A stretch of DNA of 63,628 bases from Fontibacterium sp038145245 (GTDB taxonomy: Bacteria; Pseudomonadota; Alphaproteobacteria; Pelagibacterales; Pelagibacteraceae), in contig JAYQPI010000003.1 in the NCBI GenBank assembly GCA_038145245.1, positions 1-63,628 of the forward strand, read 5' to 3'. Both the position numbers and the translations under genes were made by a program. The notes under the pieces were generated by a model. The model made no database searches and was not told where the DNA came from. It saw only the letters and a program-made list of their open reading frames with translations. Positions 8,301 to 15,661 of the stretch are shown in pieces (positions within the stretch are counted from its first letter, which is position 1; each line of letters begins with the position of its first letter).

Positions 8301-8483
8301 TAATTTTAGTTAGACCGCAAATTTATAAATTGTTCGTGCTTAAGTTGAAATATTTATAATATAAATTTACTTGATTGAGAAAAAGACATTTTTACTACAT
8401 TTTTTCATATATTGTTTATTGAATTTATAATTAAGAAACAATTCATTAGAGATTTATAAAATTTATATATAAATAAAACCCTC
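8301..8483. other. azlC-kup divergent intergenic region
   Basis: The longest gene-free stretch of the window (183 bases), and very AT-rich. It holds one inverted repeat, ATTGTTT at 8411-8417 with AAACAAT at 8436-8442 around an 18-base loop, 42 bases before the kup start. I see no open frame, tRNA or recognisable riboswitch. Promoters for both genes must lie here, but no single one stands out. Confidence 0.4.
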
Positions 8484-10349
8484 ATGAATCTTAAAAACGG
8501 TAGAAGTCTACCTCTTTTAATTATTGCAGCTCTTGGTGTTGTGTTTGGAGATATTGGAACATCTCCACTTTACGCTCTTAAACTATCAGTAGAAGTAGCA
8601 AAACAAAGTGGCACTGGAACAGCTAACTCTGTTTTTGGAGTCTTATCTTTAATTACTTGGTCATTAATCATTGTGGTTAGTATCAAATATGTTTTTATAA
8701 TAATGCGTGCAGATAACCATGGTGAGGGAGGAGTATTTGCATTAACTGCATTATTAATTAGAAAAATTGGCAAAAAACCTTACGCAAAATGGATTGTAAC
8801 TATCTTAGGCACAGTTGGTGCGGCGTTATTTTTTGGCGATAGTATCATCACTCCCGCAATTTCTGTTTTAAGTGCAGTGGAGGGATTAAAGGTTTTATCG
8901 CCTGAATTAGGTCCTTACGTTATTTATATTTCTTTAGGACTTATCTCTATTTTATTTGCAGTTGAAAGATTTGGAACTGGAAAAGTTGGTGCAGTTTTTG
9001 GACCGATAATGCTAGTTTGGTTTGTCACAATAGCATTGTTAGGATTGTTTGAAATAATAAATAAACCGCAAATCTTAAAGGCTTTAAATCCCATACACGG
9101 TTTAGATTTTTTATCTAAACATCAAGGAATTGCGATTACAATTTTGGGTTTTGTAGTACTTGCAGTTACTGGTGCGGAAGCTCTCTATACAGACATGGGT
9201 CACTTTGGAAGAAAACCAATTCAAACTTCATGGTTAATAGTTGTCTTTCCTGCTCTTTTATTAAACTATTTTGGACAAGGAGCATTATTAATCTCTGATC
9301 CTAAAACAATTGACAATCCTTTTTTTAGATTGGGACCCGACTGGGCATTAATTCCATTAATTATTTTAGCATCTACAGCAACGATCATCGCTTCACAAGC
9401 AGTCATATCAGGAGTCTTTTCAGTAACAAGCCAAGCAGTTCAATTAGGTTATATTCCAAGACTTAGAATTAAACATACTTCTACTAATGAATTTGGAGAG
9501 GTTTATCTGTCTAAGATTAATATACTTTTATTTATTGGAGTAGCTTTACTTATAATAGCTTTTAAAAGTTCAGAAAAATTAGCGGTTGCTTATGGAATTT
9601 CTGTAACTGGCGCTATGTTAATTGATACTATTCTTGCAACATTCTTACTAATTTTTGTAAGAGGTTGGAATAAATTAATTTTTATTCCAATTTTTGTTCT
9701 TTTATTAATTTTAGATATTGTTTTCTTCTCTTCTAATTTATTTAAATTTTTTGAAGGCGGATGGGTTCCAATTTTTATAGCATTAGGAATAATTATAATG
9801 ATGCTAAGTTGGATAAACGGTAGAGAACGAATGCTTAAAGCGCGATGGGACGGATCAATAAAGATTAAAAAATTTTTTTCACAAATTAAAAAAGATCCTC
9901 CTAAAAGAGTTAATGGGACTTCAGTATTCTTTGTACCAAATACTGAGGTTGTTCCTATGGCGTTACTTCATAATTTAAAACACAATAGAATCCTACATAA
10001 ACGTGTTGTGTTTATGCATTTAAGTTTTACTAATTTTCCAAAATTAGGAGACGATGAAAGGGTAATAATTAAACGTTATTCAAATAATTTTTATAACATT
10101 ATTGTAAGATATGGTTTTCAAGAAGAACCAAATATCCCGAGAGTTCTAGCGCATATTAGAGCAACTGAATTTAAATTTAGCATGTTGGATACCTCATTCT
10201 TTATTGGAAAAGTTAAGATAATTACTAAAGACTCAAATATATTTTCAAGATTGTTTATTATTATGCACCGAACAATGCTTGGTGCTACAGAGTATTATAA
10301 AATTCCAAAAGATCGAACCCTTGAAATAGGTGGAGTTATAGAAATTTAA
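8484..10349 (+). CDS. kup: Kup potassium uptake transporter
   Basis: A 621-residue K+/H+ symporter of the KUP/HAK/KT family in the inner membrane. GDIGTSPLYALK near residue 22 is the family signature. About twelve helices follow up to residue 440, with FFGDSIITPAISVLSAVEGL-type helix 3 and TGAEALYTDMGHFG near residue 227. A cytoplasmic C-terminal domain of about 170 residues ends the protein. The length is normal. It is transcribed alone and faces amtB across a hairpin terminator. Confidence 0.96.
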   Translation: MNLKNGRSLPLLIIAALGVVFGDIGTSPLYALKLSVEVAKQSGTGTANSVFGVLSLITWSLIIVVSIKYVFIIMRADNHGEGGVFALTALLIRKIGKKPYAKWIVTILGTVGAALFFGDSIITPAISVLSAVEGLKVLSPELGPYVIYISLGLISILFAVERFGTGKVGAVFGPIMLVWFVTIALLGLFEIINKPQILKALNPIHGLDFLSKHQGIAITILGFVVLAVTGAEALYTDMGHFGRKPIQTSWLIVVFPALLLNYFGQGALLISDPKTIDNPFFRLGPDWALIPLIILASTATIIASQAVISGVFSVTSQAVQLGYIPRLRIKHTSTNEFGEVYLSKINILLFIGVALLIIAFKSSEKLAVAYGISVTGAMLIDTILATFLLIFVRGWNKLIFIPIFVLLLILDIVFFSSNLFKFFEGGWVPIFIALGIIIMMLSWINGRERMLKARWDGSIKIKKFFSQIKKDPPKRVNGTSVFFVPNTEVVPMALLHNLKHNRILHKRVVFMHLSFTNFPKLGDDERVIIKRYSNNFYNIIVRYGFQEEPNIPRVLAHIRATEFKFSMLDTSFFIGKVKIITKDSNIFSRLFIIMHRTMLGATEYYKIPKDRTLEIGGVIEI

Positions 10350-10356
10350 ATAAAAA

Positions 10357-10379
10357 GGGCCCAGATTAAATCTAGGCCC
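10357..10379. terminator. bidirectional hairpin terminator between kup and amtB
   Basis: GGGCC, one mismatch, AGAT, a three-base loop, ATCT, then GGCCC, giving nine pairs. On the minus strand the hairpin is followed by TTTTTATTT, a proper U-tract for ending amtB. On the plus strand it is followed by AAATTATTT, weaker but adequate for kup. It is the only clear intrinsic terminator I found between convergent genes here. Confidence 0.8.
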
Positions 10380-10414
10380 AAATTATTTAAGTAAAAACTA
10401 TAGGGGGATATAAT

Positions 10415-11677
10415 TTAACTTATTTGTTCTCCATGCTGAGAAAGATCTAAACCATCTCTTTCTTGAACTTCAGAAGCTCTCAATGGAGTAATAAAATTAA
10501 TTACTTTTAATATGATGTAAGTTGCGACAGTTGTGTAAAGTACTGTTACACCAACACCTAACAATTGTAATTTAACTTGATCAAAACCACCTTCAACTCC
10601 GCCAATTGCTTTTGTAGCAAACACACCGGTTAGCACTGCACCTACAGCGCCACCAAAAGCATGTATACCAAAAACATCTAAGGCATCATCATAGCCAAGT
10701 GCACTCTTTAATTTTGTGCAAGCAAGGAAACATAAAACACCAGAAATTAAACCGATGAAAAATGCTCCAACTGGATTAACAAACCCAGCAGCTGGAGTAA
10801 TTGCAACTAAACCTGCAACCGCACCTGAACATAGACCAAGAAGACTTGGTTTTTTCTCTCCTGTAAACCATTCTGCTAACATCCAAGCGATACCTGCGCT
10901 TGCTGCAGCAATTTGAGTTACTAACATCGCCATTCCTGCGCTACCATTTGCAGCAACAGCCGAACCAGCGTTGAAACCAAACCAACCCACCCAGAGCATA
11001 GACGCTCCGATCATAGTTAATGCAACATTGTGAGGTCTAACTTTAGATTTTCTTTTGCCAATAATAATTGCAGCAACTAATCCTGCAATTCCTGAATTAA
11101 TGTGAACTACAGTTCCTCCGGCAAAATCTAAAACACCCATTTTAGAAAGATAACCGCCACCCCAAACCATATGACCAATCGGTGCATAAACTAAAACAAT
11201 CCACAATATTACAAACACAAATAAAGCACCAAAATTTATTCTCTCAACTACTGATCCACAAATAAGTGCTACTGTAATTATTGCAAAAGTTAATTGGTAG
11301 ACAACGAATACCGACTCTGGAATTGTCATGGTCAAACCAGCAACTTCTATTCCTTTAAGGAAAGTTTTTGAAAGATCACCAATAAATAAGTTTCCTTCAC
11401 CAAATGTTAATGAGTATCCACATATAAACCACATAAGTGTTACAACACATGTGATCATAAATGATTGACTTATCGTCGACACAACATTCTTTTTACCAAC
11501 TAATCCTCCATAAAATAATGCAAGTCCTGGAATAGTCATTAACAGTACAAGCGCTGTACTTGTTAGCATCCAGGAAGCATCACCAGAATTTAGAACTGGC
11601 TTAGCTTCAGCAAAAGCTAGACTTGATTGAAATAAAATTACTAAAAAAAATGAAACTTTTGATACTAGTTTAATCAT
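10415..11677 (-). CDS. amtB: ammonium transporter AmtB
   Basis: A 420-residue Amt/Rh channel. A cleavable signal peptide (about 1-23, ending SLAFAEAKP) precedes eleven helices. The twin histidines are in VVHINSGIAGL and FGIHAFGGAVGAVLTG. The C-terminal ERDGLDLSQHGE is the GlnK-binding tail. The start overlaps the glnK stop as ATGA and has the ribosome binding site AAGGAGA inside glnK. The pair should be induced by nitrogen limitation, with GlnK blocking the channel when ammonium is plentiful. Confidence 0.97.
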   Translation of the reverse strand: MIKLVSKVSFFLVILFQSSLAFAEAKPVLNSGDASWMLTSTALVLLMTIPGLALFYGGLVGKKNVVSTISQSFMITCVVTLMWFICGYSLTFGEGNLFIGDLSKTFLKGIEVAGLTMTIPESVFVVYQLTFAIITVALICGSVVERINFGALFVFVILWIVLVYAPIGHMVWGGGYLSKMGVLDFAGGTVVHINSGIAGLVAAIIIGKRKSKVRPHNVALTMIGASMLWVGWFGFNAGSAVAANGSAGMAMLVTQIAAASAGIAWMLAEWFTGEKKPSLLGLCSGAVAGLVAITPAAGFVNPVGAFFIGLISGVLCFLACTKLKSALGYDDALDVFGIHAFGGAVGAVLTGVFATKAIGGVEGGFDQVKLQLLGVGVTVLYTTVATYIILKVINFITPLRASEVQERDGLDLSQHGEQIS

Positions 11678-12012
11678 ATTGCTTTATCTCCTTTTTCACC
11701 TGTTCGAACGCGAATAACTTGGCTCAAATTAGTCACGAAAATTTTTCCGTCCCCAATTTTTCCAGTTTTCGCAGTTTTAAGAATGGTCTCCAAAGCTTTT
11801 TTATATTTTTTACTTGAGACCGCTATTTCTAGTTTAGTTTTTGGAAGAAAAGCAACTTCGTATTCAGAACCTCGATAAAATTCTGTATGACCTTTCTGCC
11901 TCCCATATCCTTTAACATCTGTCATCGTCAACCCATCAACGCCGATTTTGTTAAGAGCTTTCTTAACATTATCAGCCTGTTCGGGTTTTATGATCGCAGT
12001 AATTAGTTTCAT
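11674..12012 (-). CDS. glnK: nitrogen regulatory protein P-II (GlnK type)
   Basis: A 112-residue trimeric signal protein sensing 2-oxoglutarate and ATP/ADP. The T-loop is intact, with the uridylylation tyrosine at position 51 (EFYRGSEYEV). The nucleotide site is seen in TAKTGKIGDGKIFV (residues 80-93). Coupling to amtB marks it as GlnK rather than GlnB. GGGAG lies before its ATG. Upstream (12013-12124) are several ATGATC/ATGATT half-sites and a copy of the AAATGCATAAC motif. Whether Tyr51 is modified depends on GlnD, which is not in this window. Confidence 0.95.
   Translation of the reverse strand: MKLITAIIKPEQADNVKKALNKIGVDGLTMTDVKGYGRQKGHTEFYRGSEYEVAFLPKTKLEIAVSSKKYKKALETILKTAKTGKIGDGKIFVTNLSQVIRVRTGEKGDKAI
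11687..11693 (-). promoter_or_regulatory. amtB ribosome binding site within glnK
   Basis: AAGGAGA on the minus strand, 9 bases before the amtB ATG and inside the last codons of glnK. It fixes the amtB start and supports coupled translation. Confidence 0.8.
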
Positions 12013-12105
12013 AACACTCCCTGTTTTGATTTGTTTTAATTATTTATGAAGTAACAAATTTTTTTTTTAAAATGAAATGATCATTAAATGATTCAGATAT
12101 GATCG

Positions 12106-12116
12106 AAATGCATAAC
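12106..12116. promoter_or_regulatory. AAATGCATAAC motif, copy 1 (upstream of glnK)
   Basis: An exact 11-base match to 12401-12411, lying 94 bases upstream of the glnK ATG and just past the LysR-like gene's stop. It contains the palindrome ATGCAT. It could be an operator of the small LysR-type protein. Confidence 0.4.
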
Positions 12117-12124
12117 CAAAAAAA

Positions 12125-12382
12125 TTATTTTTTTTTGATATCGTTTTTAAAATGATTTAATTTATTAGAAAAATCATCAACTAAATTTAAAAGTACGTTG
12201 CCATGCAAAGTTGGTATAACTCCTTTGCTTGTTCTGTTAAAAAGTTTTTGATTTATTTCTTTCTCAAGATCCATTACCGCTCTTGAAAAAGTTGATTGAG
12301 ATTTATTATCTTGCTTGGATGCTGTTAAAAAACTCCCTGCATTAGCTACTTTTTTAAATATTTTTAGCTTTTCCCAATTCAT
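12125..12382 (-). CDS. miniature LysR-type regulator (DNA-binding domain only)
   Basis: An 85-residue protein matching the first quarter of a LysR regulator: MNWEKLKIFKKVANAGSF, the helix-turn-helix SQSTFSRAVMDLEKEI (about 29-44), then QKLFNRTSKGVIPTLHG (about 46-62). The inducer-binding domain (about 200 residues) is absent and the gene ends in a normal stop followed by the glnK promoter region, so this is either a stable standalone form or an old truncation. It is in the same direction as glnK-amtB and could be co-transcribed. Confidence 0.85.
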   Translation of the reverse strand: MNWEKLKIFKKVANAGSFLTASKQDNKSQSTFSRAVMDLEKEINQKLFNRTSKGVIPTLHGNVLLNLVDDFSNKLNHFKNDIKKK

Positions 12383-12400
12383 ACAAAAAATGTATATGCA

Positions 12401-12411
12401 AAATGCATAAC
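12401..12411. promoter_or_regulatory. AAATGCATAAC motif, copy 2 (upstream of the LysR-like gene)
   Basis: The second exact copy of the 11-base motif, 19 bases upstream of the LysR-like ATG, where a repressor would overlap the promoter. A related TATGCA lies just beside it at 12395-12400. The placement fits autoregulation. Confidence 0.4.
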
Positions 12412-12442
12412 TAACTAATGCAATGTTGGAAAATGAGGTATG

Positions 12443-12994
12443 CTAGTTAACTTTAAAGCTGCCAATAATTTTATATTTTCTATCAACTATGATCATCTCA
12501 CCAGAATTTGCAAATTTATTAACCAAACCATCAATTGTAGTGTGGTGAGCAACAAATATGTAATTTTTATTTTTATCTAATTTTTCAATAAATTCTTTAG
12601 TTCTTTTTATATATGCTGGCGTTTTGCTTGGGTCTGCAAAAGTAGAATTTAACCCAGAAAAAGTTTCAAAATTTTTAAATGCATATCTCGCTGTATCTTT
12701 ACATCTACAATATTCAGATGAATAAACTTTTTCAAAAGGAATATTATTCTTTTTAAAAAACTCTCCTAGTCGTTTGGCTTGTTCAATTCCTTCCGCTGAT
12801 AGATTTCTTTGTGTTTTACAATCATTTAATTTAAAATTTGCTGGATCACCTGTTCCTGGAGCTTCTGAATGACGAATAAGAATTAATTTTCCGCCTTCTT
12901 TTAAATCTTTAATAATCTTTTTTTCATCTCCAAAAGCTGGAAAAAAACTTATTATGCTTAAAAGACATATAAAAATTATTGATCTTATTTGCAT
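12443..12994 (-). CDS. exported histidine phosphatase family protein
   Basis: A 183-residue protein with an N-terminal signal peptide (about 1-22, ending PAFGDEKK). The phosphatase motif is LILIRHSEAPG (about 37-47), with the catalytic histidine in RHS rather than the common RHG, and the second histidine is in FVAHHTTIDGL (about 147-157). LSAEGIEQAKRLG and SSEYCRCKDTA are the middle motifs. It is probably periplasmic or lipid-facing; the substrate is unknown. Confidence 0.85.
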   Translation of the reverse strand: MQIRSIIFICLLSIISFFPAFGDEKKIIKDLKEGGKLILIRHSEAPGTGDPANFKLNDCKTQRNLSAEGIEQAKRLGEFFKKNNIPFEKVYSSEYCRCKDTARYAFKNFETFSGLNSTFADPSKTPAYIKRTKEFIEKLDKNKNYIFVAHHTTIDGLVNKFANSGEMIIVDRKYKIIGSFKVN

Positions 12995-13052
12995 TTTATT
13001 AGTCTAGCAGTTGACCTCGAATAGTCATAATTATTATTTAATTTATAAAATA

Positions 13053-13187
13053 ATGACTAAATATTTAATTACTTTAATAATTTTTTTGATTGTAACAGTG
13101 CTATTTCTTTATTCACGCAAAAAAAAAGAAAACCAGGTGAGAATATTAAAAAAAGATCCTAGAACCGGAACCTTTACAGACATTTAA
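13053..13187 (+). CDS. small single-helix membrane protein (44 aa)
   Basis: A 44-codon open frame: MTKYLITLIIFLIVTVLFLY forms one membrane helix, followed by a basic SRKKKENQ linker and LKKDPRTGTFTDI. The tail resembles the KDPxTGxY ends of other small alphaproteobacterial membrane proteins. The composition (one helix, basic cytoplasmic stop, conserved-looking tail) argues for a real gene. It lies 16 bases before the membrane protein at 13204 and may be translated with it. Confidence 0.5.
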   Translation: MTKYLITLIIFLIVTVLFLYSRKKKENQVRILKKDPRTGTFTDI

Positions 13188-13203
13188 ATATTATTATTTT
13201 TTA

Positions 13204-13872
13204 ATGCTAATTCAAAGATTAAGTCTTGGATTATTTATAATTCCATTAATAACAGTTTTTGCGTGTCTAAATATTGCGATAGCTCTTAATGTTTATGAGC
13301 CGTGCAACCCTTTTATCAATGGTTGTTTCACAATTAGTAGAATTGGCAGAAGTCATCCTGGCGTCCTAATATTTAAACCAATGATGTTAATTACAGTTAT
13401 TCTTATATTTGTTTATTGTTTTGAAAATATAAAAATTTTTAAAAAATTTTTAATTTCAAAAATTTATTTAAATTTAATTCTATTTTTTGGTTTTATTTCA
13501 GCTAGTTGCTTATTAATTTATATTCTTTTTCTTGGAATTGAAGGATCAGAAGTTTGGAAGTTTATGAGAAGAGGCGGAATTTTTATTTATATTATTAGCT
13601 TAGTATTTACTCAGTTTATTATTGCATTGTCTTATATGAAAATAAAAGAAGATTATCAGACTATAGTTTCTTCAAAAGCAATTAAAATCACTTTTTATCA
13701 TAGTTTGACGGTTGTTATTTTTGGCTTTGTTTTATTTTTATTTACCAATCGTTTCTTACAATTAACAACTTGGAATACTAGAATTATAATTGAATGGAAT
13801 TATTTTCTATTTGTTAGTTTATTTTTTTTAAATAATTATTTTATTTGGAAAAAAAATAATGCGACAAATTGA
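13204..13872 (+). CDS. hypothetical six-helix membrane protein
   Basis: A 222-residue protein with hydrophobic segments at about 8-27, 55-74, 85-112, 128-148, 165-184 and 194-212. The loop after the first helix has CNPFINGCFTISRIGR with two cysteines, then HPGVLIFKPMM. This order (helix, Cys-containing loop with S-R-x-G-R, then F-K-x-x-M) recalls the Frag1/DRAM/Sfk1 type of membrane proteins, but I am not certain. No catalytic residues are seen and the function is unknown. Confidence 0.6.
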   Translation: MLIQRLSLGLFIIPLITVFACLNIAIALNVYEPCNPFINGCFTISRIGRSHPGVLIFKPMMLITVILIFVYCFENIKIFKKFLISKIYLNLILFFGFISASCLLIYILFLGIEGSEVWKFMRRGGIFIYIISLVFTQFIIALSYMKIKEDYQTIVSSKAIKITFYHSLTVVIFGFVLFLFTNRFLQLTTWNTRIIIEWNYFLFVSLFFLNNYFIWKKNNATN

Positions 13873-14004
13873 GTTTGAGCTTATTTTTCTCTTTGAAAAA
13901 TAAAGACTATTCCTACTAAAATACTCAGAATTAAAGGTTGTATTTATTTTATTAATGTTTGACATTAAATATAAAAATAATTAATCATACACCACCCAAT
14001 CAAA
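13873..14004. other. intergenic region before the FTR1 gene
   Basis: 132 bases without a gene. A 9-bp AT hairpin, TTATTTTTC / GAAAAATAA with a TCTTT loop, occupies 13881-13903 but lacks a following T-tract, so it is at best a weak terminator. A perfect TTGACA stands at 13959-13964 without a convincing -10 at the right distance. I see no Irr (TTTAGAA...TTCTAAA) or Fur box. Confidence 0.4.
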
Positions 14005-14652
14005 ATGACTGAAGCACTAACTCCTTATTTAAGTTCTTTTTTTATTCTCTTTAGAGAAGGTTTCGAAGCTTTATTAATTGCTATTTTAGTATTTACATAT
14101 TTAGACAAAATGAATGCGAGACATCAACGTCCTGCTGTTATGTGGGGATTGGTTGCTGGAGTAGTAGTATCTATATTAGCTGCCTTAGCAGTTAAAAAAA
14201 TCTCTGCAATCACTCATGCTCATCAAGAATTATTTGAAGGCTCAGTAATGCTCATTGCATCTGGAATGCTAGCTTACGTTGCTTACTTTAGTCACAACGC
14301 AAAGCAACATGTGGAAGGAAAAGTTGATAAAGCAATTTCTACAGGTAACGCCTTTTTTTTATCACTGACAGTTTTTTTTGCAATTATTCGAGAAGGTTTT
14401 GAAGTAGTTTTATTTTATGCTGCTTTATTCACTTCTACTATTTACAGCGCAGTACCAGTAATTGCTGGTGCGATTTCAGGAACATTAGCCCTAGTTTTTG
14501 TTTACTTTGGTTTAAATAAAATTACTAAAATCATTCCTATGGGAACTTTCTTTAGAATTTCAAGTGTTCTTCTATTGTTACTTTCAATTTATTTTGGTTA
14601 TGAAGGTGCAAAAGATTTTTATGCTGGTTTACGTGAACTAAAAGTAATCTAA
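14005..14652 (+). CDS. FTR1 family iron permease
   Basis: A 215-residue membrane protein with two REGFE motifs (residues 17-21 and 129-133), each inside a hydrophobic helix, the iron-handling signature of FTR1/EfeU permeases. About seven helices cover the rest. It lacks a fused EfeO-like domain, and no EfeO, EfeB or multicopper oxidase gene is adjacent. It is followed 31 bases later by the MbfA-like gene, so both probably handle iron together. The direction of transport is not shown by the sequence. Confidence 0.9.
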   Translation: MTEALTPYLSSFFILFREGFEALLIAILVFTYLDKMNARHQRPAVMWGLVAGVVVSILAALAVKKISAITHAHQELFEGSVMLIASGMLAYVAYFSHNAKQHVEGKVDKAISTGNAFFLSLTVFFAIIREGFEVVLFYAALFTSTIYSAVPVIAGAISGTLALVFVYFGLNKITKIIPMGTFFRISSVLLLLLSIYFGYEGAKDFYAGLRELKVI

Positions 14653-14683
14653 TTTATAAATTTAAAATTAGTAATTAATATTA

Positions 14684-15661
14684 ATGATACCTGGTTTCAG
14701 TTATAGAAAAAGATTTTCAGATCTTTCAGAAAAAGAAATATTAGCATTAGCTATCTCTTCTGAAGAAGATGACGCTTCTATCTACAGAAGTTATGCTGAA
14801 TATTTAAAAAAAGATTATCCTGATTCTGCAAAAATATTTACAGATATGGCTAGAGTTGAAGATAATCATAGAAAGATTCTAATTGATAAATTTCAGTCAA
14901 GATTTGGTGAAAATATTCCTCTTATAAGAAGAGAACATGTTTCAGGTTTTTACGCACGAAAACCAGTATGGCTCATAAAAAATCTAAGCATTGATAGGAT
15001 CAGACTAGAATCTGAGATGATGGAAAAAGATGCTTATAATTTTTATATGAAAGCAGCCCAAAGAACTACCGATGCAGGAACTAGAAAATTACTAGGAGAT
15101 CTCGCTGCTGCTGAAGCTGGTCATACAACTGTTGCAGATAAATTAATAGAATCACATGCAAGTGGAGATGCAAAAGAAGTGGAGGCAAGAACTTCTAAAA
15201 GACAATTCATATTAACATGGGTGCAACCCGGTTTAGCTGGATTAATGGATGGCTCTGTTTCAACCCTAGCTCCTATTTTTGCAACTGCATTTGCAACACA
15301 AAATACTTGGACAACTTTTGTTGTAGGTTTAGCAGCTTCTATTGGTGCTGGAATATCCATGGGATTAACCGAAGCTGTGTCCGATGATGGAGCAATTTCA
15401 GGAAGAGGCTCTCCATTAAAACGTGGTCTTGCCTCAGGAATAATGACTGCGATTGGTGGGTTAGGTCATGCTTTGCCATATTTAATTCCTCATTTTTGGA
15501 CAGCCACTATTATTGCAATGGTTGTTGTATTTTTTGAATTGTGGGCGATTGTTTGGATTCAAAATAAATATATGGAAGCACCATTTTTTAGAGCAGCCCT
15601 ACAAGTTGTTGTTGGTGGAGCGTTAGTATTAGCTGCTGGGATTCTTATAGGTTCAGGCTAG
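14684..15661 (+). CDS. mbfA: membrane-bound ferritin MbfA (ferritin-like + VIT1 domains)
   Basis: A 325-residue protein. The first part (about 15-165) is an erythrin-vacuolar ferritin-like four-helix domain with carboxylates and histidines in SSEEDDASIYRSYAE, ARVEDNHRKIL, ESEMMEKDAYNFY and AAEAGHTTV. The second (about 185-325) is a CCC1/VIT1 membrane domain with LAGLMDGSVSTLAPIFA and GISMGLTEAVSDDG. In Agrobacterium and Bradyrhizobium MbfA exports iron and is controlled by Irr. It is likely co-transcribed with the FTR1 gene, and its stop abuts the convergent argJ stop. Confidence 0.93.
   Translation: MIPGFSYRKRFSDLSEKEILALAISSEEDDASIYRSYAEYLKKDYPDSAKIFTDMARVEDNHRKILIDKFQSRFGENIPLIRREHVSGFYARKPVWLIKNLSIDRIRLESEMMEKDAYNFYMKAAQRTTDAGTRKLLGDLAAAEAGHTTVADKLIESHASGDAKEVEARTSKRQFILTWVQPGLAGLMDGSVSTLAPIFATAFATQNTWTTFVVGLAASIGAGISMGLTEAVSDDGAISGRGSPLKRGLASGIMTAIGGLGHALPYLIPHFWTATIIAMVVVFFELWAIVWIQNKYMEAPFFRAALQVVVGGALVLAAGILIGSG

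Noticed and set aside
8301..8483. Riboswitch for kup
   Set aside because: Only a 7-base inverted repeat in AT-rich DNA is present, without any conserved core.
10716..10916. Open frame antisense to amtB
   Set aside because: It lies within conserved AmtB coding sequence; proline- and alanine-rich composition is a by-product of the opposite strand.
12013..12124. Sigma-54 promoter before glnK
   Set aside because: No GG-N10-GC pair with the right spacing was found; the GGTTATGCAT stretch does not fit.
13959..13987. Sigma-70 promoter for the FTR1 gene based on a perfect TTGACA
   Set aside because: No acceptable -10 box lies 16-18 bases downstream.
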